DNA of 12,946 bases. Origin: DATILI01 sp035476635. GTDB lineage: Bacteria; Pseudomonadota; Gammaproteobacteria; Burkholderiales; Burkholderiaceae_C. The stretch's first letter is position 1. The number at the start of each line of letters is the position of its first letter. The notes under the pieces are model-generated. The model was given only the letters and a program-made list of their open reading frames with translations. It did not search any database and was not told where the DNA came from. The position numbers were made by a program, and so were the translations under genes. This document shows positions 7,181 to 12,946 of the stretch, piece by piece. The DNA lies in assembly GCA_035476635.1 (NCBI GenBank), contig DATILI010000067.1, positions 1 through 12,946 on the forward strand, in the 5' to 3' direction.

Positions 7181-8656
7181 ATGGGTTTGTTGAGTCTTGC
7201 GATCTGGACGCCGATCTTCTTCGGCATTGTGCTGCTGGCCCTGGGCCGTGACGATCAGGCCAGGGTGGTTCGCTGGATCGCGCTGATCGGCGCCATCGTG
7301 AGCCTGCTGGTGACCCTGCCGCTGTACAGCGGTTTCCAGTTGGGTACATCGGCCATGCAGTTTGTGGAGAAGGCCGTCTGGATCGACCGCTTCAACGTGA
7401 ACTACCACCTGGGCGTGGATGGCATCTCGCTGTGGTTCGTGCTGTTGACCGCATTCATCAACGTGGTGGTCATCATCTCGGCCTGGGAAGTGATCACCGA
7501 GCGCGTCAACCAGTACATGGGCGCGTTCCTGATCCTCTCGGGCATCATGATCGGCGTGTTCTGCGCGCTGGACGGCATGCTGTTCTACGTCTTCTTCGAA
7601 GCAACGCTGATCCCGATGTACCTGATCATCGGCATCTGGGGCGGGCCGAACAAGATTTACGCGGCCTTCAAGTTCTTCCTTTACACGCTGCTCGGTTCGC
7701 TGTTGCTGCTGATCGCGCTGATCTTCCTGTACACCAAGTCGGGCGGCAGCTTCGACCTCGCTGCCTGGCACAAGCTGCCGCTGGGCGCCACCGCGCAGAC
7801 CTTGCTGTTCTTCGCGTTCTTCGCGGCCTTTTCCGTCAAGGTGCCGATGTGGCCGGTCCACACCTGGTTGCCGGACGTGCACGTGGAGGCGCCCACCGGC
7901 GGCTCCGCCGTGCTGGCCGCCATCATGCTGAAGCTGGGTGCCTACGGCTTCCTGCGCTTTTCCATGCCGATTGCGCCCGATGCGGCGCATGAATGGGCCT
8001 GGCTGATGATTACGCTGTCGGTGATCGCCGTGGTGTACATCGGGCTGGTGGCCATGGTGCAGCAGGACATGAAGAAGCTGGTGGCCTACTCGTCGGTGGC
8101 GCACATGGGTTTCGTGACCCTGGGCTTCTTCATCTTCAACGATCTTGGCGTGGCGGGCGGCCTGGTGCAGATGATTGCGCACGGCTTTGTCTCAGGCGCC
8201 ATGTTCCTGTGCATCGGCGTGCTGTACGACCGCGTGCATTCGCGCGAGATCGCAAGCTACGGCGGCGTGGTCAACACCATGCCCAGGTTCGCGGCGTTTT
8301 CCTTGTTGTTCGCCATGGCCAATTGCGGCCTGCCAGCCACGGCCGGCTTCGTCGGCGAGTGGATGGTGATCCTGGGTGCCGTCAAGGCCAACTTCTGGCT
8401 GGGTCTGGCCGCCGCGACGGCGCTGATCTTCGGTGCCGCCTACACGCTGTGGATGTTCAAGCGGGTCTACCTCGGCCCGGTGGCGAACGACGACGTGCGC
8501 GCGCTATCCGACATCAACAGCCGCGAGTTCCTTATGCTGGCGCTGCTGGCGATTGCCGTGCTGTACATGGGCATCTATCCCAAGCCGTTCACCGATGTGA
8601 TGAACACTTCGGTGGCCGATCTGCTCAAGCATGTGGCGGTGTCCAAACTGAACTGA
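7181..8656 (+). CDS. nuoM: NADH-quinone oxidoreductase subunit M
   Basis: NuoM is the second antiporter-like membrane subunit of complex I, between NuoL and NuoN. The 491-residue product has the family pattern of about 14 membrane helices. FYVFFEATLIPMYLIIGIWG contains E140, and SVKVPMWPVHTWLPDVHVEA contains K220; these match the essential E144 and K234 of E. coli NuoM. DMKKLVAYSSVAHMGFV follows. The ribosome binding site AGGAG overlaps the nuoL stop codon and lies 10 nt before the ATG, one of the strongest sites in the operon. Length is normal for the family. nuoN follows after 13 bp. Confidence 0.97.
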   Translation: MGLLSLAIWTPIFFGIVLLALGRDDQARVVRWIALIGAIVSLLVTLPLYSGFQLGTSAMQFVEKAVWIDRFNVNYHLGVDGISLWFVLLTAFINVVVIISAWEVITERVNQYMGAFLILSGIMIGVFCALDGMLFYVFFEATLIPMYLIIGIWGGPNKIYAAFKFFLYTLLGSLLLLIALIFLYTKSGGSFDLAAWHKLPLGATAQTLLFFAFFAAFSVKVPMWPVHTWLPDVHVEAPTGGSAVLAAIMLKLGAYGFLRFSMPIAPDAAHEWAWLMITLSVIAVVYIGLVAMVQQDMKKLVAYSSVAHMGFVTLGFFIFNDLGVAGGLVQMIAHGFVSGAMFLCIGVLYDRVHSREIASYGGVVNTMPRFAAFSLLFAMANCGLPATAGFVGEWMVILGAVKANFWLGLAAATALIFGAAYTLWMFKRVYLGPVANDDVRALSDINSREFLMLALLAIAVLYMGIYPKPFTDVMNTSVADLLKHVAVSKLN

Positions 8657-8669
8657 AGAATAAAAAGCC

Positions 8670-10157
8670 ATGATTGACAAACTGAGCCTGATCGCAGTTT
8701 CTCCGGAAATACTGCTGGTGACCATGGCCTGCGTGATCGCGCTGATCGACCTGGGCGTGACCACCCGCCTGCGCAACTGGACCTACGCCCTCACGATGGT
8801 GTCGCTGCTGGGCGTGGCCTACTTCAATCTCGACTTCGCCCTGGTCGGCGATACGGTCTACGCCTTCGGTGGCATGGTCGTCAGCGATCCCATGGGCAAC
8901 TGGCTCAAGTTCTTCGCCACGATCGCCATGATGGTGACGCTGGTGTATGGCCGGCCCTACGCGGCCGACCGCGACATGCTGCGCGGCGGTGAAATGTTCA
9001 CCTTGAGCATGTTCTCGCTGTTGGGCATGTTCGTCATGATCTCCGGCAGCAACTTCCTGGTGATCTACCTCGGACTGGAACTGCTCACGCTGTCCAGCTA
9101 CGCCCTGGTGGCCCTGCGGCGCGACAACGCCACGGCCACCGAGGCCGCCATGAAGTACTTCGTGCTGGGCGCGCTGGCCAGCGGCTTCCTGCTGTATGGC
9201 ATTTCCATGATGTATGGCGCCACCGGCTCGCTGGACCTCAACCAGGTGTTCAGGGCCATCGCGAGCCGCCAGGTCAACCACCAGGTGTTGGTGTTCGGCC
9301 TGGTGTTCATCGTCGCGGGCCTGGCCTTCAAGCTCGGCGCCGTACCCTTTCACATGTGGATTCCCGACGTCTATCAGGGCGCGCCGACGGCCGTCACCCT
9401 GCTGATCGGCGCAGCGCCCAAGCTCGCGGCATTCGGCCTCGTCATGCGCCTGCTGGTGGATGGCCTGCTGCCACTGGCCATCGATTGGCAGAAGATGCTG
9501 ACGGTGCTGGCCATCGGCTCGCTGCTCGTGGGCAACCTGGCCGCAATCGCGCAGAGCAACCTCAAGCGCATGCTGGCCTTCTCCACGATCGCCCAGATGG
9601 GCTTCGTGCTGCTGGGCCTGCTGGCCGGTGTGGTCAACGGCAACACCTACAACACCCAGTACGCCTACAGCGCCTCGATGTTCTACGTCATCACCTATGT
9701 GCTGACCACGCTGGCGACCTTCGGCATCATCATGCTGCTGGCGCGCGAAGGCTTCGAGAGCGAGGAAATCTCCGATCTGGCCGGCCTGAACCAGCGCAGC
9801 CCCCTGTATGCGGGCGTGATGGCAGTCTGCCTTTTCTCGCTGGCCGGCGTGCCGCCGGTGGTGGGCTTCTACGCCAAGCTGTCGGTGCTGCAGGCCCTTT
9901 TGGCTTCAGGCCAGGCGTTCCATATCGGGCTCGCGGTGTTCGCCGTGATGATGTCGCTGATCGGTGCGTTCTACTACATCCGCGTGGTCAAGGTCATGTA
10001 CTTCGACGAACCGATCACCGCCACAACCGTCTCTGCACCGGCCGATGTGCGCGCGGTGCTGTCCATCAACGGCGCGCTGGTACTGGTCCTGGGCCTGCTG
10101 CCGGGCGGCCTGATGACGCTGTGCGCGCAAGCGATCGTCAAGACCCTGGGAACCTGA
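8670..10157 (+). CDS. nuoN: NADH-quinone oxidoreductase subunit N
   Basis: NuoN is the third antiporter-like membrane subunit of complex I, next to NuoK and NuoJ. The 495-residue product carries LVIYLGLELLTLSSYALVAL with E137, LAFKLGAVPFHMWIPDVYQG with K221, and NLKRMLAFSTIAQMGFVLLG. E137 and K221 match E133 and K217 of E. coli NuoN. The spacing from nuoM is 13 bp with only a weak purine-rich leader (AATAAAAAG). It is the last subunit gene of the complex. No hairpin plus T-run follows the TGA, so transcription may continue into the next gene 34 bp downstream. Confidence 0.97.
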   Translation: MIDKLSLIAVSPEILLVTMACVIALIDLGVTTRLRNWTYALTMVSLLGVAYFNLDFALVGDTVYAFGGMVVSDPMGNWLKFFATIAMMVTLVYGRPYAADRDMLRGGEMFTLSMFSLLGMFVMISGSNFLVIYLGLELLTLSSYALVALRRDNATATEAAMKYFVLGALASGFLLYGISMMYGATGSLDLNQVFRAIASRQVNHQVLVFGLVFIVAGLAFKLGAVPFHMWIPDVYQGAPTAVTLLIGAAPKLAAFGLVMRLLVDGLLPLAIDWQKMLTVLAIGSLLVGNLAAIAQSNLKRMLAFSTIAQMGFVLLGLLAGVVNGNTYNTQYAYSASMFYVITYVLTTLATFGIIMLLAREGFESEEISDLAGLNQRSPLYAGVMAVCLFSLAGVPPVVGFYAKLSVLQALLASGQAFHIGLAVFAVMMSLIGAFYYIRVVKVMYFDEPITATTVSAPADVRAVLSINGALVLVLGLLPGGLMTLCAQAIVKTLGT

Positions 10158-10191
10158 TGCGCTGGCAGGCGTTGGCCTAGGCGCGCAAGGC

Positions 10192-10494
10192 ATGTCGCAA
10201 CAAGTTTCCGTCTGGCTTCTGATCGTGGTCGCGTTCTGCGCGGCCAATCTGCCCTTCATCAACCAGCGTGCGCTGGCGGTCGTGCCCTTGTCCCGGCCGA
10301 AGACCTTGCCGTTTCGACTGGTTGAACTGGTGCTCCTGTACTTCCTGGTCGGCGGCCTGGGGCTGGCGTTGGAGCAGCGCGCCGGGCAGATTGCGCGGCA
10401 AGGCTGGGAGTTCTACGCCATCACGGCGACTCTGTTCATCACGTTTGCCTTTCCGGGTTTCGTCTATCGCTACCTGCTGAAGCACCGGCACTGA
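10192..10494 (+). CDS. DUF2818 family small membrane protein
   Basis: This 100-residue product matches the DUF2818 family as I remember it: a small membrane protein that commonly follows nuoN in betaproteobacteria. Three hydrophobic stretches are visible: about residues 6-23 (SVWLLIVVAFCAANLPFI), 41-60 (LVELVLLYFLVGGLGLAL) and 74-96 (FYAITATLFITFAFPGFVYR). Conserved-looking features are the NLPF motif after helix 1, the KTLPFRLVELVLLYF segment, and a Glu/Gln/Arg-containing loop between helices 2 and 3. The C-terminus is basic. Function is unknown. Its place directly behind nuoN suggests a role in assembly or stability of complex I, but that is inference. The ribosome binding site is poor; TAGG about 10 nt upstream is the best candidate. 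Confidence 0.85.
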   Translation: MSQQVSVWLLIVVAFCAANLPFINQRALAVVPLSRPKTLPFRLVELVLLYFLVGGLGLALEQRAGQIARQGWEFYAITATLFITFAFPGFVYRYLLKHRH

Positions 10495-10513
10495 ACGCCA
10501 CCTCTCGAGCACC

Positions 10514-11110
10514 ATGCAGGACGACCGCCACCTCATCGAAGAGAAAACCGCAAGCGTCGAATTGCTCAAGGGCCGGTTCCTGCATGCCTTTCGCGACACC
10601 GTGCGCTTGCCGGACGGTGGCACGGCCACCCGCGAATACGTGGTGCACCCGGGCGCGGTGATGGTGGTGCCGCTGCTGGACGACGGCCGGGTGCTGCTGG
10701 AGCGCCAGTTCCGCTACCCGATGGGGCGCGTCATGATCGAGTTTCCGGCCGGCAAGATCGACCCGGGCGAAGATGTCCTGGCCTGTGCTCAGCGCGAATT
10801 GCTGGAAGAAACCGGCTACACCGCACGCGAATGGGTGCGTGCCGGCGTGCTGCACCCGGTCATTTCCTACTCCACGGAATTCATCGACATCTGGTTCGCG
10901 CGCGGCCTCACGGCCGGCAACCGGCAACTCGACGCAGGCGAGTTTCTCGAGATTTTCGAAGCGACGCCGGCCGAGTTGCTGGCGTGGTGCCGCGACGGCC
11001 TGGTGACCGACGGCAAGACCCTCACGGCAGCGCTATGGCTGCAGAACGTACTGTCCGGCGCATGGACATTGAACTGGCCGTCTTCGCAGGATCCAGGCCT
11101 GGTCCGATAA
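10514..11110 (+). CDS. Nudix hydrolase, probably ADP-ribose pyrophosphatase type
   Basis: The 198-residue product contains a perfect Nudix box, GX5EX7REUXEEXGU, at residues 80-102: GKIDPGE, then REL-LEETGY with E95, E98 and E99 as the expected Mg2+ ligands. The box lies in the usual alpha/beta fold after AVMVVPLLDDGRVLLERQF and EFPAGKID. This layout, with an N-terminal strand region and the RYP...EFPAGK pattern, is that of ADP-ribose and related nucleoside diphosphate-sugar hydrolases, which yield AMP plus ribose 5-phosphate. A Pro (P115) follows the box roughly where ADP-ribose hydrolases carry a diagnostic proline, though its spacing is slightly short. The exact substrate cannot be fixed from sequence. 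It starts 19 bp after the DUF2818 gene and has only a weak ribosome binding site. Confidence 0.88.
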   Translation: MQDDRHLIEEKTASVELLKGRFLHAFRDTVRLPDGGTATREYVVHPGAVMVVPLLDDGRVLLERQFRYPMGRVMIEFPAGKIDPGEDVLACAQRELLEETGYTAREWVRAGVLHPVISYSTEFIDIWFARGLTAGNRQLDAGEFLEIFEATPAELLAWCRDGLVTDGKTLTAALWLQNVLSGAWTLNWPSSQDPGLVR

Positions 11111-11117
11111 TGGCCGC

Positions 11118-11585
11118 ATGAAAGTTCTCGACCTGCAGTGCGTCCACCAGCATTCTTTCGAAGGCTGGTTTGCGTCCGAGGACGATTTCCAGGGACAGCT
11201 TGCGCGCGGCATGGTCGAATGCCCGCTGTGCGGCGATTCGGGCATTACCAAGAAGCTCAGTGCGCCGCGCCTGAACCTGGGCGCGGCCAAGCCGGCCTCC
11301 GGCGAGGCCAGCGACCCCGACAAGGCCAAACAGGAAGTGATGGCGGTCCCACAGGATCCTGCCACCCAGGCCGCATGGCTGAAGATGGTGCGCCATGTCA
11401 TGGCCAATACCGAAGACGTCGGCGAAAAATTCGCCGAAGAGGCCCGCCGCATCCACTACGGCGAAAGCGAAGAGCGCGGCATCCGCGGCCAGGCCTCGCG
11501 CGCGGAGACCGAGTCGCTGCTCGAAGAGGGCATCAGTGTGATGCCGCTGCCCATCCCCAAGGCGCTCAAGGGACCACTCCAGTAG
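11118..11585 (+). CDS. DUF1178 family protein
   Basis: This 155-residue soluble protein matches DUF1178, an uncharacterised proteobacterial family. The N-terminus, MKVLDLQCVHQHSFEGWFAS, and the segment VECPLCGDSGITKKLSAPRL (residues 33-52) are typical. C8, C35 and C38, possibly with H10 or H12, look like a small zinc-ribbon-type metal site; this is inference. After a variable linker (about 53-75), the C-terminal part has TEDVGEKFAEEARRIHYGE, E/R-rich helices and a PLPIPK end. It follows the Nudix gene by 7 bp with no terminator between them and probably shares its transcript. Its stop lies 3 bp from the stop of the convergent tautomerase gene. No function is known to me. Confidence 0.87.
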   Translation: MKVLDLQCVHQHSFEGWFASEDDFQGQLARGMVECPLCGDSGITKKLSAPRLNLGAAKPASGEASDPDKAKQEVMAVPQDPATQAAWLKMVRHVMANTEDVGEKFAEEARRIHYGESEERGIRGQASRAETESLLEEGISVMPLPIPKALKGPLQ

Positions 11586-11588
11586 CGC

Positions 11589-11987
11589 TTACTGCTTGGC
11601 CTTGATGTAGCGGTATTCCTGCGTCAGCCCCCCAAAACCATAGGCTTCTGCGCGCACGTCGTGCACGTAGATGTAGCTTTCCGGGTGCAGTCTGCCCAGC
11701 AGCTTGCCGAATGCGGCGAAGCTTTCGTTGATGTATTGCGCCTTCTCGTCCTTGGTGTTGGTGCCGTCCACCACCTTGATGTCGAAGTAGAAGCTGTTCA
11801 TGTCTTGCGCCGCCAGCGTGGCGCCGCCTACTACCCAGTGCTCCGGAGGTACGAAATCGATCGCAATCGAAGTCAGCTCGCGCTTCTTGCGCAGGATGCG
11901 GGTGGTGAGTTCCAGCAGTGTCTCCGAGATGGTGTTCACGAGTTCGGCGCTGGCGGGGCGGCTGACCTTGACGTTGAGGATGGGCAT
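11589..11987 (-). CDS. Tautomerase family protein (4-oxalocrotonate tautomerase-like, internally duplicated)
   Basis: The 132-residue product starts MPILNVKV, so removal of Met exposes the catalytic N-terminal proline of the tautomerase superfamily. Family members move protons in keto-enol type reactions of aromatic breakdown products or dehalogenate small acids. It is twice the length of classical 4-oxalocrotonate tautomerase. Residues 3-55 and 68-120 look like two beta-alpha-beta units at a constant offset of 65: ILNVKV against FDIKVV, and LTSIAIDFVPPEHWVVGG against ESYIYVHDVRAEAYGFGG. Only the first unit has the proline. At the place of Arg39 of the short enzyme, my by-eye alignment shows Ala, and a Trp replaces Phe50, so the substrate may differ. 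AAAGGA lies 7 nt before the start. A MarR-type operator sits 29-44 bp upstream. Confidence 0.87.
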   Translation of the reverse strand: MPILNVKVSRPASAELVNTISETLLELTTRILRKKRELTSIAIDFVPPEHWVVGGATLAAQDMNSFYFDIKVVDGTNTKDEKAQYINESFAAFGKLLGRLHPESYIYVHDVRAEAYGFGGLTQEYRYIKAKQ

Positions 11988-11994
11988 GGTGGAT

Positions 11995-12000
11995 TCCTTT
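11995..12000 (-). promoter_or_regulatory. Ribosome binding site of the tautomerase gene
   Basis: On the minus strand AAAGGA lies 7 nt before the ATG, close to the ideal sequence and spacing. It confirms that the start codon leaves Pro as the second residue. Confidence 0.7.
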
Positions 12001-12015
12001 CAGTGTTGAAAATGG

Positions 12016-12031
12016 TTAGCTATGCAACTAA
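12016..12031. promoter_or_regulatory. Putative MarR operator upstream of the tautomerase gene
   Basis: On the minus strand this reads TTAGTTGCATAGCTAA, an imperfect dyad with outer arms TTAG/CTAA. The first 15 plus-strand bases, TTAGCTATGCAACTA, recur exactly in front of marR at 12505-12519. A weaker partner half-site, GTGTTGAA (12003-12010), lies 20 bp centre to centre from TGCAACTA, the same spacing as the perfect inverted pair at marR. Dyads of 16-20 bp overlapping promoters are the usual binding sites of MarR-family repressors. The repeat is seen directly; binding by the neighbouring MarR is inferred. Confidence 0.65.
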
Positions 12032-12064
12032 TTGGGAAAAAAGAGTCTGTGCAAAAACGACTGC

Positions 12065-12481
12065 TCACTTGAGGGCAGAGCAGACCTCCCGTACCTTGCC
12101 CACCGTCTCCAGGAAATTGTCCCGTCCGACGCTGCGCTGGATTTTTTGCGTGACCTGGCCGCTGGCTGCATTGAGCGCGGCATGAATTTTTTCTGCCTTG
12201 GCCGTCGGAAAGATCGCCCAATGCCGTCCGTCGAAGTCCGTGCCGCGCCGCTCGATCAGTCCCAGCGCCTGCAGACCGTCCAGCAGCCGCGTGGCCGTGG
12301 GGCGCGAGATCGTCAACTCCGAGGCCAGCGCATGCTGCGACAGGCCCGCCTTGCCCAGGATCAGCCGCAACATGAAGCCCTGCGGCGGCGTGAGCCCGAA
12401 CGGCTTGAAGGCCGCGGCCCATTCGCGCTCGGCCACGCGGGCCAGCGCGGTGGTGTTGAAGTAGAGGCAGTGGTCAAACAT
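12065..12481 (-). CDS. MarR family transcriptional regulator
   Basis: The 138-residue product has the MarR winged-helix layout. An N-terminal dimerisation helix (MFDHCLYFNTTALARVAERE) is followed by FGLTPPQGFMLRLIL, then the helix-turn-helix at about residues 47-75 (LSQHALASELTISRPTATRL). A wing with the DGR motif (D84-R86) and a C-terminal helix complete it. MarR proteins are dimers that usually repress their own gene and neighbours until a small, often phenolic ligand binds. The gene lies upstream of the tautomerase gene on the same strand with a 77-bp gap, and both upstream regions carry the same operator-like sequence. The ligand may therefore be an aromatic compound or metabolite tied to the tautomerase. 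C5 and C134 might allow redox sensing, but this is speculative. No clear ribosome binding site precedes the ATG. Confidence 0.9.
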   Translation of the reverse strand: MFDHCLYFNTTALARVAEREWAAAFKPFGLTPPQGFMLRLILGKAGLSQHALASELTISRPTATRLLDGLQALGLIERRGTDFDGRHWAIFPTAKAEKIHAALNAASGQVTQKIQRSVGRDNFLETVGKVREVCSALK

Positions 12482-12491
12482 GGCTGAATCG

Positions 12492-12499
12492 TAGTTGCA
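12492..12499. promoter_or_regulatory. Inverted operator half-site close to the marR start
   Basis: TAGTTGCA on the plus strand is the exact reverse complement of TGCAACTA at 12512-12519. The two are separated by 12 bp, or 20 bp centre to centre, which is two helical turns. It lies 11-18 bp upstream of the marR start codon, where bound protein would block initiation or elongation. Confidence 0.55.
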
Positions 12500-12504
12500 A
12501 TTGA

Positions 12505-12520
12505 TTAGCTATGCAACTAG
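12505..12520. promoter_or_regulatory. Putative MarR operator upstream of marR
   Basis: TTAGCTATGCAACTAG repeats the site in front of the tautomerase gene with 15 of 16 bases identical; four more matching bases (TTGG) follow both. Together with the inverted half-site at 12492-12499 it forms a two-part site 11-39 bp upstream of the marR start, as expected for autorepression. Binding is inferred from the repeat and position. Confidence 0.65.
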
Positions 12521-12526
12521 TTGGCC

Positions 12527-12541
12527 TTGCACGCTGTGCAA
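12527..12541. repeat. Perfect 6-bp inverted repeat TTGCAC-GCT-GTGCAA
   Basis: TTGCAC and GTGCAA pair around a 3-nt loop in the 84-bp gap between the ABC gene and marR. On the minus strand it lies downstream of the ABC gene stop and upstream of the marR operator. No T-run follows, so a terminator role is doubtful. Its GTGCAA arm is part of CTGTGCAAAA, a 10-mer also found at 12047-12056 in front of the tautomerase gene. It could be a -35 element (TTGCAC on the minus strand) or a second regulator site. Confidence 0.4.
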
Positions 12542-12565
12542 AACAGCCTTGCAGACGGGGCGGCC

Positions 12566-12946
12566 TCAGTCCATGAACTGCAAGGCAGCCAGCCGCGCAT
12601 AGACGCCGTTGGCGGCCACCAGCGTCTCGTGCGTTCCCTGCTCGACGATCCTTCCGTGGTCCAGCACCACGATGCGGTCGGCCTTTTGCACCGTGGCCAG
12701 GCGGTGCGCAATGACCAGCGTCGTGCGGTCCTGCATGGCGGATTCCAGCGCCGCCTGCACCATGCGCTCGCTTTCGGCGTCCAGCGCGCTGGTGGCTTCG
12801 TCCAGCAGCAACAGCGGCGGGTTCTTCAGCATGGCGCGCGCAATGGCGATGCGCTGGCGTTGCCCGCCGGACAGGCGCACCCCGCGCTCGCCCAGGAAGG
12901 TGGCATAGCCTTCCGGCAGGGCCGTGATGAAGTCATGCGCGAACGC
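12566..12946 (-). CDS. ABC transporter ATP-binding domain, C-terminal part (partial; MsbA-like exporter family)
   Basis: This is the last 126 codons of an ABC ATPase; the gene is open at the right edge. The visible part begins AFAHDFITALPEGYATFLGE and continues into the signature motif LSGGQRQRIAIARAML (fragment residues 25-40). Walker B with the catalytic Glu follows (LLLLDEATSALD; D49, E50), then the D-loop SALD and the H-loop His in VIAHRLATV (H81). The closing GRIVEQGTHETLVAANGVYARLAALQF pattern is typical of exporters with a fused membrane domain and nucleotide-binding domain, such as MsbA and lipid or multidrug half-transporters. Walker A, the Q-loop and any membrane domain lie outside the window, so a fused architecture is inferred and the substrate is unknown. 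It precedes marR on the same strand with an 84-bp gap. Confidence 0.92.
   Translation of the reverse strand, partial: AFAHDFITALPEGYATFLGERGVRLSGGQRQRIAIARAMLKNPPLLLLDEATSALDAESERMVQAALESAMQDRTTLVIAHRLATVQKADRIVVLDHGRIVEQGTHETLVAANGVYARLAALQFMD

Noticed and set aside
5110..10157. Three related antiporter-like genes in a row (nuoL, nuoM, nuoN) as a possible Mrp antiporter or recent duplication
   Set aside because: Each carries the distinct signature of its own complex I subunit and they are deeply diverged; the set with nuoF-K is a standard complex I operon.
10175..10182. Palindrome GCCTAGGC between nuoN and the DUF2818 gene
   Set aside because: An 8-bp palindrome is too short to support a regulatory or terminator call here.
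12000..12487. Alternative frames on both strands across marR
   Set aside because: They lack known motifs. The MarR frame shows a full winged-helix pattern with the DGR wing motif, so the others are shadows.
12527..12541. TTGCAC/GTGCAA hairpin as terminator of the ABC gene
   Set aside because: The stem is short and on the minus strand it is followed by GGCCAAC, not a T-run.
1..12946. A new defence, secretion or biosynthetic system
   Set aside because: Every complete gene is either a known complex I subunit or belongs to a recognised family. No CRISPR, transposase, phage, toxin-antitoxin or modular biosynthetic genes are visible.

Overview
The window carries the 3' part of a respiratory complex I (NADH:quinone oxidoreductase, type I) operon, followed by three small co-directional genes and then a block on the opposite strand. 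The DNA is GC-rich. The protein sequences, the order nuoN / DUF2818 / Nudix / DUF1178, the mitochondrial-like NuoG without cluster N7 ligands, and a C-rich palindromic repeat between nuoH and nuoI all suggest a betaproteobacterium of the Burkholderiales, most likely Comamonadaceae. Genus cannot be settled by eye.

Plus strand, 1-10157: the tail of nuoF, then complete nuoG, nuoH, nuoI, nuoJ, nuoK, nuoL, nuoM and nuoN. Genes are tightly packed: 4-bp ATGA overlaps join nuoG/nuoH and nuoJ/nuoK, and other gaps are 5-32 bp. The one exception is a 125-bp nuoH-nuoI gap holding a hairpin-rich repeat. NuoF, NuoG and NuoI belong to the peripheral arm (FMN and Fe-S electron path). NuoH, J, K, L, M and N form the membrane arm (quinone site and proton translocation). 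All cluster-binding cysteines and the key membrane Glu/Lys residues I checked are present, so the genes look functional.

Plus strand, 10192-11585: a DUF2818 three-helix membrane protein, a Nudix hydrolase probably acting on ADP-ribose or a similar nucleotide, and a DUF1178 protein with a possible metal-binding Cys set. They run on from nuoN with short gaps and no visible terminator, so they may be co-transcribed with it.

Minus strand, 12946-11589: the 3' end of an ABC exporter ATPase gene, a MarR-family regulator, and a 132-residue tautomerase that appears to be an internally duplicated 4-oxalocrotonate tautomerase fold. The upstream regions of marR and the tautomerase gene share a gap-free 33-bp module with 27 identities, including an identical 15-mer and TAGTTGCA half-sites. 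This is the expected pattern for a MarR operator controlling both genes, and it is the most interesting non-coding signal here. DUF1178 and the tautomerase gene converge with 3 bp between stop codons.

No gene-free stretch exceeds 300 bp. I saw no tRNA, rRNA, CRISPR array, insertion sequence or convincing intrinsic terminator. Most of the window is ordinary housekeeping sequence, and I found no clear evidence of a wholly new multi-gene system.
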